DNA from: Oceanobacillus salinisoli
GTDB lineage: Bacteria > Bacillota > Bacilli > Bacillales > Amphibacillaceae
NCBI RefSeq assembly: GCF_009733865.1
Contig: NZ_WOFB01000003.1
Location: 124,001 to 188,000, forward strand
Direction: 5' to 3'
DNA length: 64,000 bases
This document shows positions 35,367 through 43,937 of the stretch, piece after piece (positions within the stretch are counted from its first letter, which is position 1; every line of letters begins with the position of its first letter). The position numbers were made by a program, and so were the translations under genes. Under the pieces are notes generated by a model. It had not been told where the DNA came from, made no database searches, and was given only the letters and a program-made list of their open reading frames with translations.

Positions 35367-37817
35367 TTGTCTCAACCTGAACAATTTTTGGACCTTCCAT
35401 TAGAAGAAGTGATTGGGGATCGCTTTGGAAGGTATAGTAAATATATTATTCAAGATAGAGCATTACCAGATGCCAGAGATGGATTGAAACCCGTGCAGCG
35501 AAGAATATTATATGCAATGCACGTAGAAAAAAATACACATGAACGTTCATTCCGAAAATCTGCAAAAACAGTGGGTACGGTAATTGGTAATTATCACCCA
35601 CATGGGGATTCTTCGGTATATGAGGCAATGGTACGATTAAGTCAGGATTGGAAGGTACGTAATGCATTAGTCGAGATGCATGGAAATAATGGGAGTATTG
35701 ATGGAGATCCACCTGCAGCGATGCGTTATACGGAAGCACGACTTTCGCCTATTTCTGCAGAGCTTCTCAGAGATTTAGATAAAGAAACGGTAGATTTCAT
35801 TCCCAATTTTGATGAGACAACAATGGAACCGATTGTCATGCCAGCTAAATTCCCAAATCTGCTTGTAAATGGATCGACTGGAATTTCCTCTGGTTATGCT
35901 ACAGATATTCCACCACATAATCTCGCGGAAGCCATTGATGCTGTAATAATGAAGATTGATAAACCATCTGTAACAGTAGAGGAACTGATGCGTGTTATCA
36001 AGGGCCCGGATTTTCCAACGGGTGGAATTATTCAAGGTGTAGATGGCATTAAAAAAGCTTATGAAACGGGAAAAGGTAAAGTAGTGGTTCGAGGAAAGAC
36101 AAGAGTTGAACCAATGCGCGGTAATCGGGAGCAAATCGTCATTGATGAGATTCCATTTGAAGTAAATAAAGCTCTTATGGTGAAAAAGATTGATGAGTTA
36201 CGAATTGATCGAAAAGTGGAAGGCATTGCTGAAGTAAGGGATGAAACCGATCGTACGGGCTTGAGAATTGTTATTGAACTTAAAAAAGATGTGAATAGTG
36301 AAGGAATATTAAATTATTTATATAAAAATACCGATCTCCAAGTAACGTATCATTTTAATATGGTAGCCATCAAAGATAGAACACCTAAATTATTATCGCT
36401 TCCACAAATTTTAGAGGCATATATATCCCATCAAAAAGCAGTGGTAACAAGACAATCTGAATTTGATTTAAAAAAAGCAAAAGACAGAGCTCATATTGTA
36501 GAGGGATTAATAAAAGCAATTTCCATTCTCGATGAATTAATTGAAACCATTCGAGCTTCCAAAGATAAGCAGGACGCGAAAAAGCAAATTATTGCTAAAT
36601 ATGGCTTTACGGAAGCACAAGCAGAAGCGATTGTTATGTTACAGCTGTACCGTTTAACGAATACAGATATTACACAACTTGAGAAGGAAGCAGATGACCT
36701 GCGAAAGCAAATCACTGCATTAGAAGAAATTTTAAGCAGTGAGAAGAAATTGTATCAGTCCATCAAAAAGGATTTAAGATCCATAAAGAAAACCTTTGCT
36801 GAAGATAGGAGAACTGCCATTCAAGAAGAAATAGAGGAATTAAAGATTGACATTGAAGTAGTCGTTGCAAGTGAAGATGTGCTTGTATCTATTACAAAAG
36901 ATGGCTACATAAAACGTACAAGTCTTCGTTCCTACAGTGCTTCGAATGGAGAAGATTTTGCAATTAAAGGTCAGGACCACCTCGTATCTTTAATGGAAAT
37001 CAATACGACAGATAATATATTGATATTTACAACGAAAGGGAGATATCTCTTTGTTCCGGTTCACCAACTTCCTGATATTCGCTGGAAGGATATAGGTCAC
37101 CATATATCCAATTTTGCCTCCTTAGAAAAAGATGAGCATATTGTACAATGTATTCCAATACGTGAATTCACAGATGATTCCTATCTGATCTTTTTCACAA
37201 GGAATGGAATGGTGAAACGAACAGAATTAAAACTGTACAATGCTTCACGACATTCTAAAGCATTAGTTGCCTTAAACCTTAAAGATGGAGATGAAGTGGT
37301 TAATGTCTTTCAAACGAACGGACATTCAGACGTGTTCATCGCTTCGAATAAAGGATACGGATTATGGTATCATGAATCAGAAATTAATGTAGTTGGTCAG
37401 CGTGCTGCAGGGGTAAAATCGATACAACTGAAAGACGGCGAGTATGTAGTCAATGGCCAAGTTTTCGACGACTTATCAGAACCATCCCTTGTTGTCATTA
37501 CACAGCGTGGCTCCTGCAAACGAATGAAACTGAAGGAATTTGAAAAATCGAGCAGAGCAAAACGTGGATTAATTATGCTGCGCGAACTAAAAAATAAACC
37601 TCATCGTGTTCGGGGATTTTATGTCATGTATGAAAATGAAAGTCTAGCATTCCTTACTGAAGATGGAAAAACACATCATATTTATCCATTAGAGTTAACA
37701 GCGAGTGATCGTTACAGTAATGGTTCGTTTGTAATTGACAGTGATGCAAATGGGGAAGTAACGGAAGTCTGGAAACAAACACAATATCATAAGCCTTTTG
37801 ATGAATCAAATGAATAA
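35367..37817 (+). CDS. parC: DNA topoisomerase IV subunit A (ParC/GrlA)
   Basis: 816-aa cleavage subunit. The active-site tyrosine is Y121 in [11 protein letters not shown]. The quinolone-resistance region reads [14 protein letters not shown] with Ser at 82 and Glu at 86, the wild-type sensitive pattern. The C-terminal beta-pinwheel lacks a clear gyrase GQRGG-type box, fitting topo IV. TTG start with AAGGGGGG upstream, directly after parE. A hairpin terminator follows at 37901. Confidence 0.97.
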   Translation: MSQPEQFLDLPLEEVIGDRFGRYSKYIIQDRALPDARDGLKPVQRRILYAMHVEKNTHERSFRKSAKTVGTVIGNYHPHGDSSVYEAMVRLSQDWKVRNALVEMHGNNGSIDGDPPAAMRYTEARLSPISAELLRDLDKETVDFIPNFDETTMEPIVMPAKFPNLLVNGSTGISSGYATDIPPHNLAEAIDAVIMKIDKPSVTVEELMRVIKGPDFPTGGIIQGVDGIKKAYETGKGKVVVRGKTRVEPMRGNREQIVIDEIPFEVNKALMVKKIDELRIDRKVEGIAEVRDETDRTGLRIVIELKKDVNSEGILNYLYKNTDLQVTYHFNMVAIKDRTPKLLSLPQILEAYISHQKAVVTRQSEFDLKKAKDRAHIVEGLIKAISILDELIETIRASKDKQDAKKQIIAKYGFTEAQAEAIVMLQLYRLTNTDITQLEKEADDLRKQITALEEILSSEKKLYQSIKKDLRSIKKTFAEDRRTAIQEEIEELKIDIEVVVASEDVLVSITKDGYIKRTSLRSYSASNGEDFAIKGQDHLVSLMEINTTDNILIFTTKGRYLFVPVHQLPDIRWKDIGHHISNFASLEKDEHIVQCIPIREFTDDSYLIFFTRNGMVKRTELKLYNASRHSKALVALNLKDGDEVVNVFQTNGHSDVFIASNKGYGLWYHESEINVVGQRAAGVKSIQLKDGEYVVNGQVFDDLSEPSLVVITQRGSCKRMKLKEFEKSSRAKRGLIMLRELKNKPHRVRGFYVMYENESLAFLTEDGKTHHIYPLELTASDRYSNGSFVIDSDANGEVTEVWKQTQYHKPFDESNE

Positions 37818-37900
37818 GTTCATAATAAAATGAATTGTAATGGTTTTTTTTAATGGGTAGATGAACATTATGTTACCTCGTGAAGTGGTTCTAAGTAGAT

Positions 37901-37947
37901 CAACAGGATAGCGCTAGTCTTTTAAGCCGACTATCCTGTTGTTCTAT
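37901..37947 (+). terminator. Hairpin between parC and the acyl-CoA dehydrogenase gene
   Basis: Perfect 11-bp stem CAACAGGATAG (37901-37911) / CTATCCTGTTG (37931-37941) with a 19-nt loop and a short TTCTAT tail. Likely the parC terminator. Confidence 0.7.
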
Positions 37948-37987
37948 ATATGAAAATTAAAGAAAAAAGTAAAGAGGTGCGGAAGCG

Positions 37988-39130
37988 ATGGACTTTGAGT
38001 TATCCAAAGAACAAAAAATGATTCAATCGATGGTTCGTGAGTTTGCATATGAAGTCATTCGTCCCAGAGCAATTCAAATTGATCAAGAAGCAAAATTTCC
38101 AGCCGATATTTTTTATCGAATGGGAGAATTAGGTTTATTAGGAATCCCTTTCCCTGAAAAGTATGGTGGATCTGGTGGGGATATGGTATCCTATGCCATT
38201 GCAGTTGAAGAAGTTGGAAGCGTTTGCGGTAGTACTGGATTAAGTTATGCTGCTGCTGTATCTCTTGGAGCAAGTCCATTTTATTATTATGGGACAGAGG
38301 ATCAAAAACAAACATATTTGAAACCGCTTGCAAAGGGAGGAGAATTAGCTTCATTCGGATTAACCGAACCAAATGCGGGATCTGATGCAGGTGGAACCAA
38401 AACGAAAGCTGTTCTAGATGGAGATGAATATGTTATAAATGGGGAGAAATGTTTTATTACCAATGCCAGCTACGCAGAGACATTCATTATAACCGCTGTA
38501 ACCGGTGAAAGTGATCAAGGGAAGAAGCTGATTTCTTCTCTTATCGTTCCTGCTGATACTAAAGGTGTATCCATAACTAGTGAGTATAATAAGATGGGGG
38601 TACGTGGTTCGGATACTGCGCAAATTGTACTGGAAAACGTTCGTGTACCAAAGGAAAATGTATTAGGGGAACCGAACAAAGGCTTTGAACAGTTTCTTTC
38701 TACATTGGATAGCGGAAGAATTTCTATTGGAGCCTTAGGGCTGGGAATTGCTCAGGCGGCCCTTAATAAAGCATTGAGTTATGCCAAAGAAAGGAAACAG
38801 TTCGGTAAGACTATATCTAAATTCCAAGCGATTCAATTCAAATTAGCCGATATGGCCATGGAAATAGAACTGGCGAGGAACATGGTCTATAAAGCCGCAT
38901 GGTTAAAAGACAATGACAAGCCTTTCAGTAAAGAAGCTGCTTATGCAAAACTTTTTGCATCAGAAACGGCATTCCGAACTGCTAATCAAGCCATTCAAAT
39001 TCTTGGTGGAAATGGCTACATGAGGGAATATGAGGTGGAACGGTATTTACGTGATGCAAAACTATTAGAAATTGGAGAAGGTACCTCTGAGATTCAAAGA
39101 CTCGTTATCGCAAGAGAACTAGGTTGTTAG
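37988..39130 (+). CDS. Acyl-CoA dehydrogenase (YngJ-like)
   Basis: 380-aa FAD acyl-CoA dehydrogenase. Signatures: [14 protein letters not shown] (FAD/acyl-CoA binding), [22 protein letters not shown], and the C-terminal [22 protein letters not shown]. The catalytic base is probably the Glu in [11 protein letters not shown], the short-chain/medium-chain type position; isovaleryl-CoA dehydrogenases use a different Glu. So the exact branched or short-chain substrate is open. The gene heads a cluster resembling B. subtilis yng genes. AAGAGGTG precedes the ATG. Confidence 0.92.
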   Translation: MDFELSKEQKMIQSMVREFAYEVIRPRAIQIDQEAKFPADIFYRMGELGLLGIPFPEKYGGSGGDMVSYAIAVEEVGSVCGSTGLSYAAAVSLGASPFYYYGTEDQKQTYLKPLAKGGELASFGLTEPNAGSDAGGTKTKAVLDGDEYVINGEKCFITNASYAETFIITAVTGESDQGKKLISSLIVPADTKGVSITSEYNKMGVRGSDTAQIVLENVRVPKENVLGEPNKGFEQFLSTLDSGRISIGALGLGIAQAALNKALSYAKERKQFGKTISKFQAIQFKLADMAMEIELARNMVYKAAWLKDNDKPFSKEAAYAKLFASETAFRTANQAIQILGGNGYMREYEVERYLRDAKLLEIGEGTSEIQRLVIARELGC

Positions 39131-39171
39131 ACAAATATATTGTAAAACAGTCTGGTACAAGGGGGAGTTTT

Positions 39172-40515
39172 ATGATTGAAAAAATACTCATAGCAAACCG
39201 GGGAGAAATTGCCGCCCGAATTATTCGAACATGCAGGAGGCTTGGGGTTAAAACGACGGCTATATATTCGGAGGCAGATAAGGATGCCCCGTTTGTACAA
39301 ATGGCAGATGAACAATTTTTGCTAGGACCTCCACGCGTGAATGAAAGCTATATGAACATCGATAAGATCCTATCAATCGCTAAGGAATCAGGTGCAGACG
39401 CAATTCATCCAGGGTACGGCTTTTTAAGTGAAAATGCCCAATTTGCAGCAGTCTGTAAACAGGAAGGTTTCATATTTATTGGACCAACTAGTGAAGTCAT
39501 CCACCGAATGGGCGATAAGATTGAAGCGAGAAAGATCATGAAACAGGCTGGTGTACCAATTGTTCCTGGTACAAATGAAACTGTATCCGAAAAGGAAGCA
39601 GTAGAAATTGCCGATGAAATTGGTTACCCAGTTATGTTAAAAGCGGCTGCCGGTGGAGGTGGAATTGGAATGCAAGTAGTTCATTCAAAAGAAGAACTTC
39701 AATCTGCATTTGAAAATAATTCCAAACGTGCGTTAACTTTTTTTGGGAACGGTTCCATGTTTCTTGAGAAAAATATAGAACATGCCAGACATGTTGAAAT
39801 ACAGCTACTTGCGGATGAACATGGTAATATTATTCACTTGTTTGAACGGGAATGTTCAATTCAGCGCAGGAATCAAAAAGTAATAGAAGAAGCACCTTGT
39901 TCCTTTATATCTGAAAAGACACGAAGAAAAATGGGGAAAGCAGCAGTTCAGGCTGCAAAGACACTAGGCTATACTAATGCAGGAACGATTGAATTTTTAG
40001 TCGATCATGAGGAAAATTTTTACTTTCTGGAAATGAATACTAGAATTCAGGTAGAACACCCTGTTACGGAAGAGATTACAGAAATAGATATCGTTGAAGC
40101 GCAGATTCGCATCGCAAAAGGGGAAAAACTTCGTATACAACAGGATGACATAAAGATGCAAGGACATGCGATAGAAGCACGGATTTATGCGGAAGATCCA
40201 ATTACTTTCTTTCCGTCTCCAGGACTTATTACTAAATTTCAAGTACCCGAGGGCAATCATATTCGAAATGAAACAGCAGTCAAAAGTAATTATCAGGTAA
40301 CTCCATTTTATGATCCGATGATTGCTAAGCTGATTATTAAAGCGGATACAAGAGAGGAAGCCGTCTCTTTATTAACGGAGGCACTTCATCAATATAAAGT
40401 AGAAGGCATTAAGACTAACATTCCCATGCTGAAAAAGATTGTCACCAATAAGGTTTTTCAAATGGGTAGTACGACAACTTCATTTATAGACGAATATTAT
40501 TTATCACGTGATTAA
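39172..40515 (+). CDS. Biotin carboxylase subunit of an acyl-CoA carboxylase (YngH-like)
   Basis: 447-aa ATP-grasp biotin carboxylase: N-terminal KILIANRGEIAARIIRTCRRLG, the glycine-rich ATP loop KAAAGGGGIGM, HVEIQLLADEHGN, ECSIQRRNQKVIEEAP and the catalytic EMNTRIQVEHPVTE. ATG 39172 has AAGGGGGAG upstream; earlier in-frame codons would place that site inside the gene. Its neighbours supply the carrier and carboxyltransferase, so it probably belongs to a methylcrotonyl-CoA (or propionyl-CoA type) carboxylase, not fatty-acid AccC. Confidence 0.94.
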   Translation: MIEKILIANRGEIAARIIRTCRRLGVKTTAIYSEADKDAPFVQMADEQFLLGPPRVNESYMNIDKILSIAKESGADAIHPGYGFLSENAQFAAVCKQEGFIFIGPTSEVIHRMGDKIEARKIMKQAGVPIVPGTNETVSEKEAVEIADEIGYPVMLKAAAGGGGIGMQVVHSKEELQSAFENNSKRALTFFGNGSMFLEKNIEHARHVEIQLLADEHGNIIHLFERECSIQRRNQKVIEEAPCSFISEKTRRKMGKAAVQAAKTLGYTNAGTIEFLVDHEENFYFLEMNTRIQVEHPVTEEITEIDIVEAQIRIAKGEKLRIQQDDIKMQGHAIEARIYAEDPITFFPSPGLITKFQVPEGNHIRNETAVKSNYQVTPFYDPMIAKLIIKADTREEAVSLLTEALHQYKVEGIKTNIPMLKKIVTNKVFQMGSTTTSFIDEYYLSRD

Positions 40516-40655
40516 CTGGCTGTAAGACCCTTAACGAGAAGAATTCGACATGCCTCAAGAATTATAAGTGGGGGTCGGGCAGCCAGTAAACTCCTGATTC
40601 GTTCATCTAACAATCAGTGGGGGATGAAAAAAAACCCCACTGATTGAAGATTCAC
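40513..40655 (-). repeat. Structured repeat, inverted copy of the 30.0-30.16 kb element
   Basis: TAACTGGCTG (40513-40522) pairs with CAGCCAGTAA (40580-40589), enclosing GACCC/GGGTC arms. Next to it is a perfect 12-bp hairpin CAATCAGTGGGG (40611-40622) / CCCCACTGATTG (40635-40646). Read on the minus strand the order GAATCTTCAATC, TTTTCATCCC, CACTGATTG, then AATTCTTG, then CAGCCAGTTA parallels 29999-30157. No T-run follows on either strand, so it is not a normal terminator. Confidence 0.65.
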
Positions 40656-40728
40656 TTTATCAAATATTTAACCACAGTTATACCTTCACTATAAGTTTCA
40701 CTTAACCATAAAAATGGAGGGGAAAATG

Positions 40729-40941
40729 ATGCAGGAAGTGAAAGCAAGTATGGCGGGAAGTGTATGGAAAATTGCTGTAAACGAAGGGGAGAAAGTAGAG
40801 GAAGGTCAGGATATTGTTATTTTGGAATCTATGAAAATGGAAATTCCGATACCTGCTGAAACATCTGGGACGATAAAAGAATTAAAGGTATCGGAAGGAG
40901 ATTTCGTGAATGAAGAGGAAGTGATAGCGGTTATTGAATAA
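40729..40941 (+). CDS. Biotin carrier protein (YngHB-like biotinyl/lipoyl attachment protein)
   Basis: 70-aa stand-alone biotinyl domain with the attachment lysine in ILESMKMEIPI and the family ending SEGDFVNEEEVIAVIE. Start ATG 40729 is 6 nt after TGGAGGGG; the ATGs at 40714 and 40726 are inside or too near that site. It carries the carboxybiotin between the biotin carboxylase and carboxyltransferase encoded on either side. Confidence 0.93.
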   Translation: MQEVKASMAGSVWKIAVNEGEKVEEGQDIVILESMKMEIPIPAETSGTIKELKVSEGDFVNEEEVIAVIE

Positions 40942-41047
40942 GGCTCTTTTCGCTTGTTGTCATTCGTTCTATCAAATGGGATTATAGCGTGTTCTTAAAT
41001 ATGCTGCAAAGAGTAAAATAATCAGCAAGGAGGCTTAATGTTTCGGT

Positions 41048-41821
41048 ATGATTAACTTAGATATGAAGTACGAAAACATTGCAGTTATTACCTTGAACCG
41101 GCCGGAAGCAGCCAATGCGCTGTCAAAACCTTTTCTTCAATCACTTTCTGAAAAACTATCCCAAATTCAAAAAAATCCTTCTATTCATTGTGCCATTATA
41201 ACTGGAACAGGAACAAAGGCATTTTGTGCAGGAGCGGATTTAAAAGAGAGAAAGGAGATGTCTGAAAAGCAGGTAGTGGAAGCGGTCCAGTATATTGGGG
41301 AAACCGTAACAGCAATAGAAAATTTACGTATGCCAGTCATTGCTGCATTAAATGGAACGGCAGTTGGAGGGGGGTTAGAACTAGCACTTGCTTGTGACCT
41401 GCGTATTGCTGCCAGTCATGTAAACTTGGGGCTACCTGAAACTTCTCTTGCTATTATTCCCGGAGCTGGCGGTACGCAGCGGTTAGCAAGATTAATTGGG
41501 CTGGGACAGGCAAAACGCCTTATTTATACAGCAAAGCCAATTACAGCCCAAGAAGCGCTTGATATAGGCTTAGTAGAAGAAATAGCCGATAAGGAGGTTC
41601 TCTTACAGACAGCATTAACTTTAGCCCGTACTATCGCAAAGAATGGACCAATTGCATTAAAGCAGGCTAAAATTGCAATAAACAAGGGGATAGAAACGGA
41701 TATGTCAACAGCACTTACGATTGAACATTTGGCGTACCTCGAAACCATTCCAACATTAGATAGACAGGAAGGATTACAGGCATTTCGTGAAAAGCGAACA
41801 CCATCATATCAAGGAAAATAA
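41048..41821 (+). CDS. Enoyl-CoA hydratase family protein (methylglutaconyl-CoA hydratase-like, YngF)
   Basis: 257-aa crotonase-fold enzyme: oxyanion-hole segments GTGTKAFCAGADLKER and LNGTAVGGGLELALACDLRIA, and the catalytic pair region LPETSLAIIPGAGGTQRL. Context with a carboxylase suggests methylglutaconyl-CoA hydratase of leucine breakdown. Its AAGGAGG (41027-41033) is 14 nt from ATG 41048 but ideally placed for an out-of-frame ATG at 41038 that reads five codons and stops at 41055, overlapping the hydratase start. Translation may therefore be coupled. Confidence 0.9.
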   Translation: MINLDMKYENIAVITLNRPEAANALSKPFLQSLSEKLSQIQKNPSIHCAIITGTGTKAFCAGADLKERKEMSEKQVVEAVQYIGETVTAIENLRMPVIAALNGTAVGGGLELALACDLRIAASHVNLGLPETSLAIIPGAGGTQRLARLIGLGQAKRLIYTAKPITAQEALDIGLVEEIADKEVLLQTALTLARTIAKNGPIALKQAKIAINKGIETDMSTALTIEHLAYLETIPTLDRQEGLQAFREKRTPSYQGK

Positions 41822-41839
41822 AGGATAGGAGGTTGGAAG

Positions 41840-43276
41840 ATGTCTTTGGAAGAATTACAGGAAAAAATAAGGCGAATTGAAAAAGGTGGTCATGAAAAGT
41901 ACCATAAAACGAACGAATCAAGGGGGAAACTCTTTGTTCGAAAGCGTTTAGAGTTATTATTTGATAAGGGAATTAATATAGAGGATGCATTTTTTGCAAA
42001 CGGTATAGATGATACCCTGCCAGCTGATGGAGTCGTTACTGGCATCGGTCAAATCAATGGTCAAGATGTATGTGTGATGGCTAATGATTCCACAGTAAAA
42101 GCAGGATCTTGGGGAAAAAGAACGGTCGAAAAAATTTTACGAATTCAGGAAACGGCGATAAAATTGGAATTACCAATGTTTTACTTAGTCGATTCTGCTG
42201 GAGCTCGAATTACTGATCAAATTGAAATGTTCCCAGGTCGCCGTGGTGCAGGACGAATCTTCCATAATCAGATTCAATTATCCGGTCGTGTTCCTCAGGT
42301 TTGCTTATTATTTGGTCCATCGGCAGCAGGTGGTGCTTATATACCTGCTTTTTGTGATATTGTTATTATGGTAGATGGTAATGCATCCATGTACCTTGGA
42401 TCACCACGTATGGCAGAAAAAGTAATTGGTGAAAAAGTTTCGTTAGAGGAGATGGGTGGAGCGAAGATGCATACCAGTGTATCAGGTGTAGGTGATGTTT
42501 TGGTTAAATCCGAGGAGGAAGCCATTTTCTATGCCCAAAAATATGTAAGCTACTTTCCAGCCAATTTTCACAGCACGCCTAAAATACAAGCCTCACAAGC
42601 ACCTAAAGCCTTTGATAAATCCATCTCAGAAATAGTTCCCGAAAACCAGAATACTGCATTTAATATGTATGATTTAATAGAGCGAATTATCGATGAAAAT
42701 AGTTTTTGTGAAATTAAAAAAAAATTTGCGCCAGAATTAATTACAGGACTATCCCGTATAAATGGACAGTCAATCGGAATCATTGCAAATCAGCCCCGAA
42801 TAAAAGGTGGAGTATTGTTTACCGATACAGCTGATAAAGCAGCTAAATTTATTCAGTTATGTGACGCTTTTCATATTCCGTTATTATTTCTTACCGATGT
42901 TCCCGGATTTATGATTGGTACAAAAGTGGAAAGACAGGGAATCATTCGCCACGGAGCAAAAATGCTCTATGCCATGAGTGAAGCAACGGTTCCGAAGGTT
43001 TCGGTTATTGTTAGAAAGGCTTACGGTGCTGGACTCTATGCAATGGCTGGCCCTGCCTTTGAACCTGATTGTGTTCTCGCCTTTCCAAATGCACAGATAG
43101 CTGTAATGGGTCCTGAAACTGCAGTTCATGCCGTCTATGCAAATAAAATTGCCAAGCTCCCTGAGGATAAGCAGGCGGACTTTATTAAAGAAAAACAGGA
43201 GGAGTATCAAGCGGAAATTGATATTTACCGGTTGGCTTCAGAAATGGTAGTTGATGATATTATTCATCCGGATTAA
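41840..43276 (+). CDS. Acyl-CoA carboxylase carboxyltransferase subunit (YngE-like), prematurely stopped
   Basis: 478 aa read to TAA 43274; family members are near 510 aa. Carboxyltransferase motifs: AGARITDQIEMFPGRRGAGRIF region, FGPSAAGGAYIPAFCDIV, GSPRMAEKVIGE, DVPGFMIGTKVERQGIIRHGAKM and GPAFEPD. After the stop the same frame continues LREELIQRYSIYQEKN to TERKHGIHPV with a second stop at 43364-43366; that is the expected family C-terminus. So a nonsense change has removed about 30 residues, or the sequence has an error there. The core active site is intact, so activity may be kept. RBS AGGAGG upstream. Confidence 0.9.
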   Translation: MSLEELQEKIRRIEKGGHEKYHKTNESRGKLFVRKRLELLFDKGINIEDAFFANGIDDTLPADGVVTGIGQINGQDVCVMANDSTVKAGSWGKRTVEKILRIQETAIKLELPMFYLVDSAGARITDQIEMFPGRRGAGRIFHNQIQLSGRVPQVCLLFGPSAAGGAYIPAFCDIVIMVDGNASMYLGSPRMAEKVIGEKVSLEEMGGAKMHTSVSGVGDVLVKSEEEAIFYAQKYVSYFPANFHSTPKIQASQAPKAFDKSISEIVPENQNTAFNMYDLIERIIDENSFCEIKKKFAPELITGLSRINGQSIGIIANQPRIKGGVLFTDTADKAAKFIQLCDAFHIPLLFLTDVPGFMIGTKVERQGIIRHGAKMLYAMSEATVPKVSVIVRKAYGAGLYAMAGPAFEPDCVLAFPNAQIAVMGPETAVHAVYANKIAKLPEDKQADFIKEKQEEYQAEIDIYRLASEMVVDDIIHPD

Positions 43277-43366
43277 TTAAGAGAAGAACTAATTCAGCGT
43301 TATTCCATTTATCAGGAAAAAAATGTAAGTCTTACAGAAAGAAAACATGGTATTCATCCAGTTTAA
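43277..43366 (+). pseudogene. Detached C-terminal tail of the carboxyltransferase gene
   Basis: Thirty in-frame codons after TAA 43274, beginning LREELIQRY and ending GIHPV before TAA 43364. It matches the conserved ending (R-K-H-G-[IV]-x-P) of acyl-CoA carboxylase beta subunits. It has no start codon or ribosome site of its own, so it would be made only by readthrough. Confidence 0.75.
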
Positions 43367-43442
43367 TCACACTCATTTTCAATTAAGTCGTATCAAGAAC
43401 ACCACTTTGTTCATGATAATAAATGAGGAGGTGGTGTTTAGT

Positions 43443-43598
43443 ATGGCAAAAGATGTTCTTTGTGAAGTGAATAGTTGTAAATACTGGGGTGCGGGGAATA
43501 AATGTTTGGCAGATGCAATCTATGTTGTTAGTCGAAAAGGAGAACATGCATCTACAAGTGAAGAAACCGATTGTAAAACATTTCAGCCAAAAATATAG
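43443..43598 (+). CDS. DUF1540 small Cys-rich protein
   Basis: 51-aa protein with four conserved cysteines (VLCEVNSCKYW, NKCLAD, TDCKTF), typical of the DUF1540 domain found in spore-formers; probably metal-binding, function unknown. ATG 43443 is preceded by GAGGAGGTG (10-nt gap). It stands alone downstream of the carboxylase cluster and ends at a hairpin. Confidence 0.87.
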   Translation: MAKDVLCEVNSCKYWGAGNKCLADAIYVVSRKGEHASTSEETDCKTFQPKI

Positions 43599-43605
43599 AG
43601 GGTTA

Positions 43606-43636
43606 AGGGTAACCAAAAACGGTTGCCCTTTTGTTA
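43606..43636 (+). terminator. Terminator after the DUF1540 gene
   Basis: AAGGGTAACC (43606-43615) / GGTTGCCCTT (43622-43631) with a 6-nt loop, followed by TTGTT. The rest of the gap to 43937 is AT-rich; TATAAT at 43898-43903 is a possible -10 for dynA without a good -35. Confidence 0.7.
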
Positions 43637-43937
43637 TTTAAAATAACTCGCATTCCCACGTCGAAGCATCACCTTGAGTGTTACTAAATAAATTTTTACT
43701 AGAATAATCTTCAGGGGGGGTTACTTCTATTCGACTTAATGGTAAAACTATAAACCTTTAGAATACATCCTAAAAAAAATAGCAATTAAGATTACCGTAA
43801 TAATATTATGTAAACTATAAAATATGGAGGACATACAAGATTCTGGAAAATCGTTTCATAATTTCTGTTTTTTCTAGAATTAATGATACAAGTTCCGTAT
43901 AATAGTGCATAAGTTAGGTGAAGGGGAAGGGGCAGCC

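Noticed and set aside
40600-40660. Rho-independent terminator after the biotin carboxylase gene
   Set aside because: The hairpin is perfect but no T-run follows on either strand; it is a shared repeat module instead.
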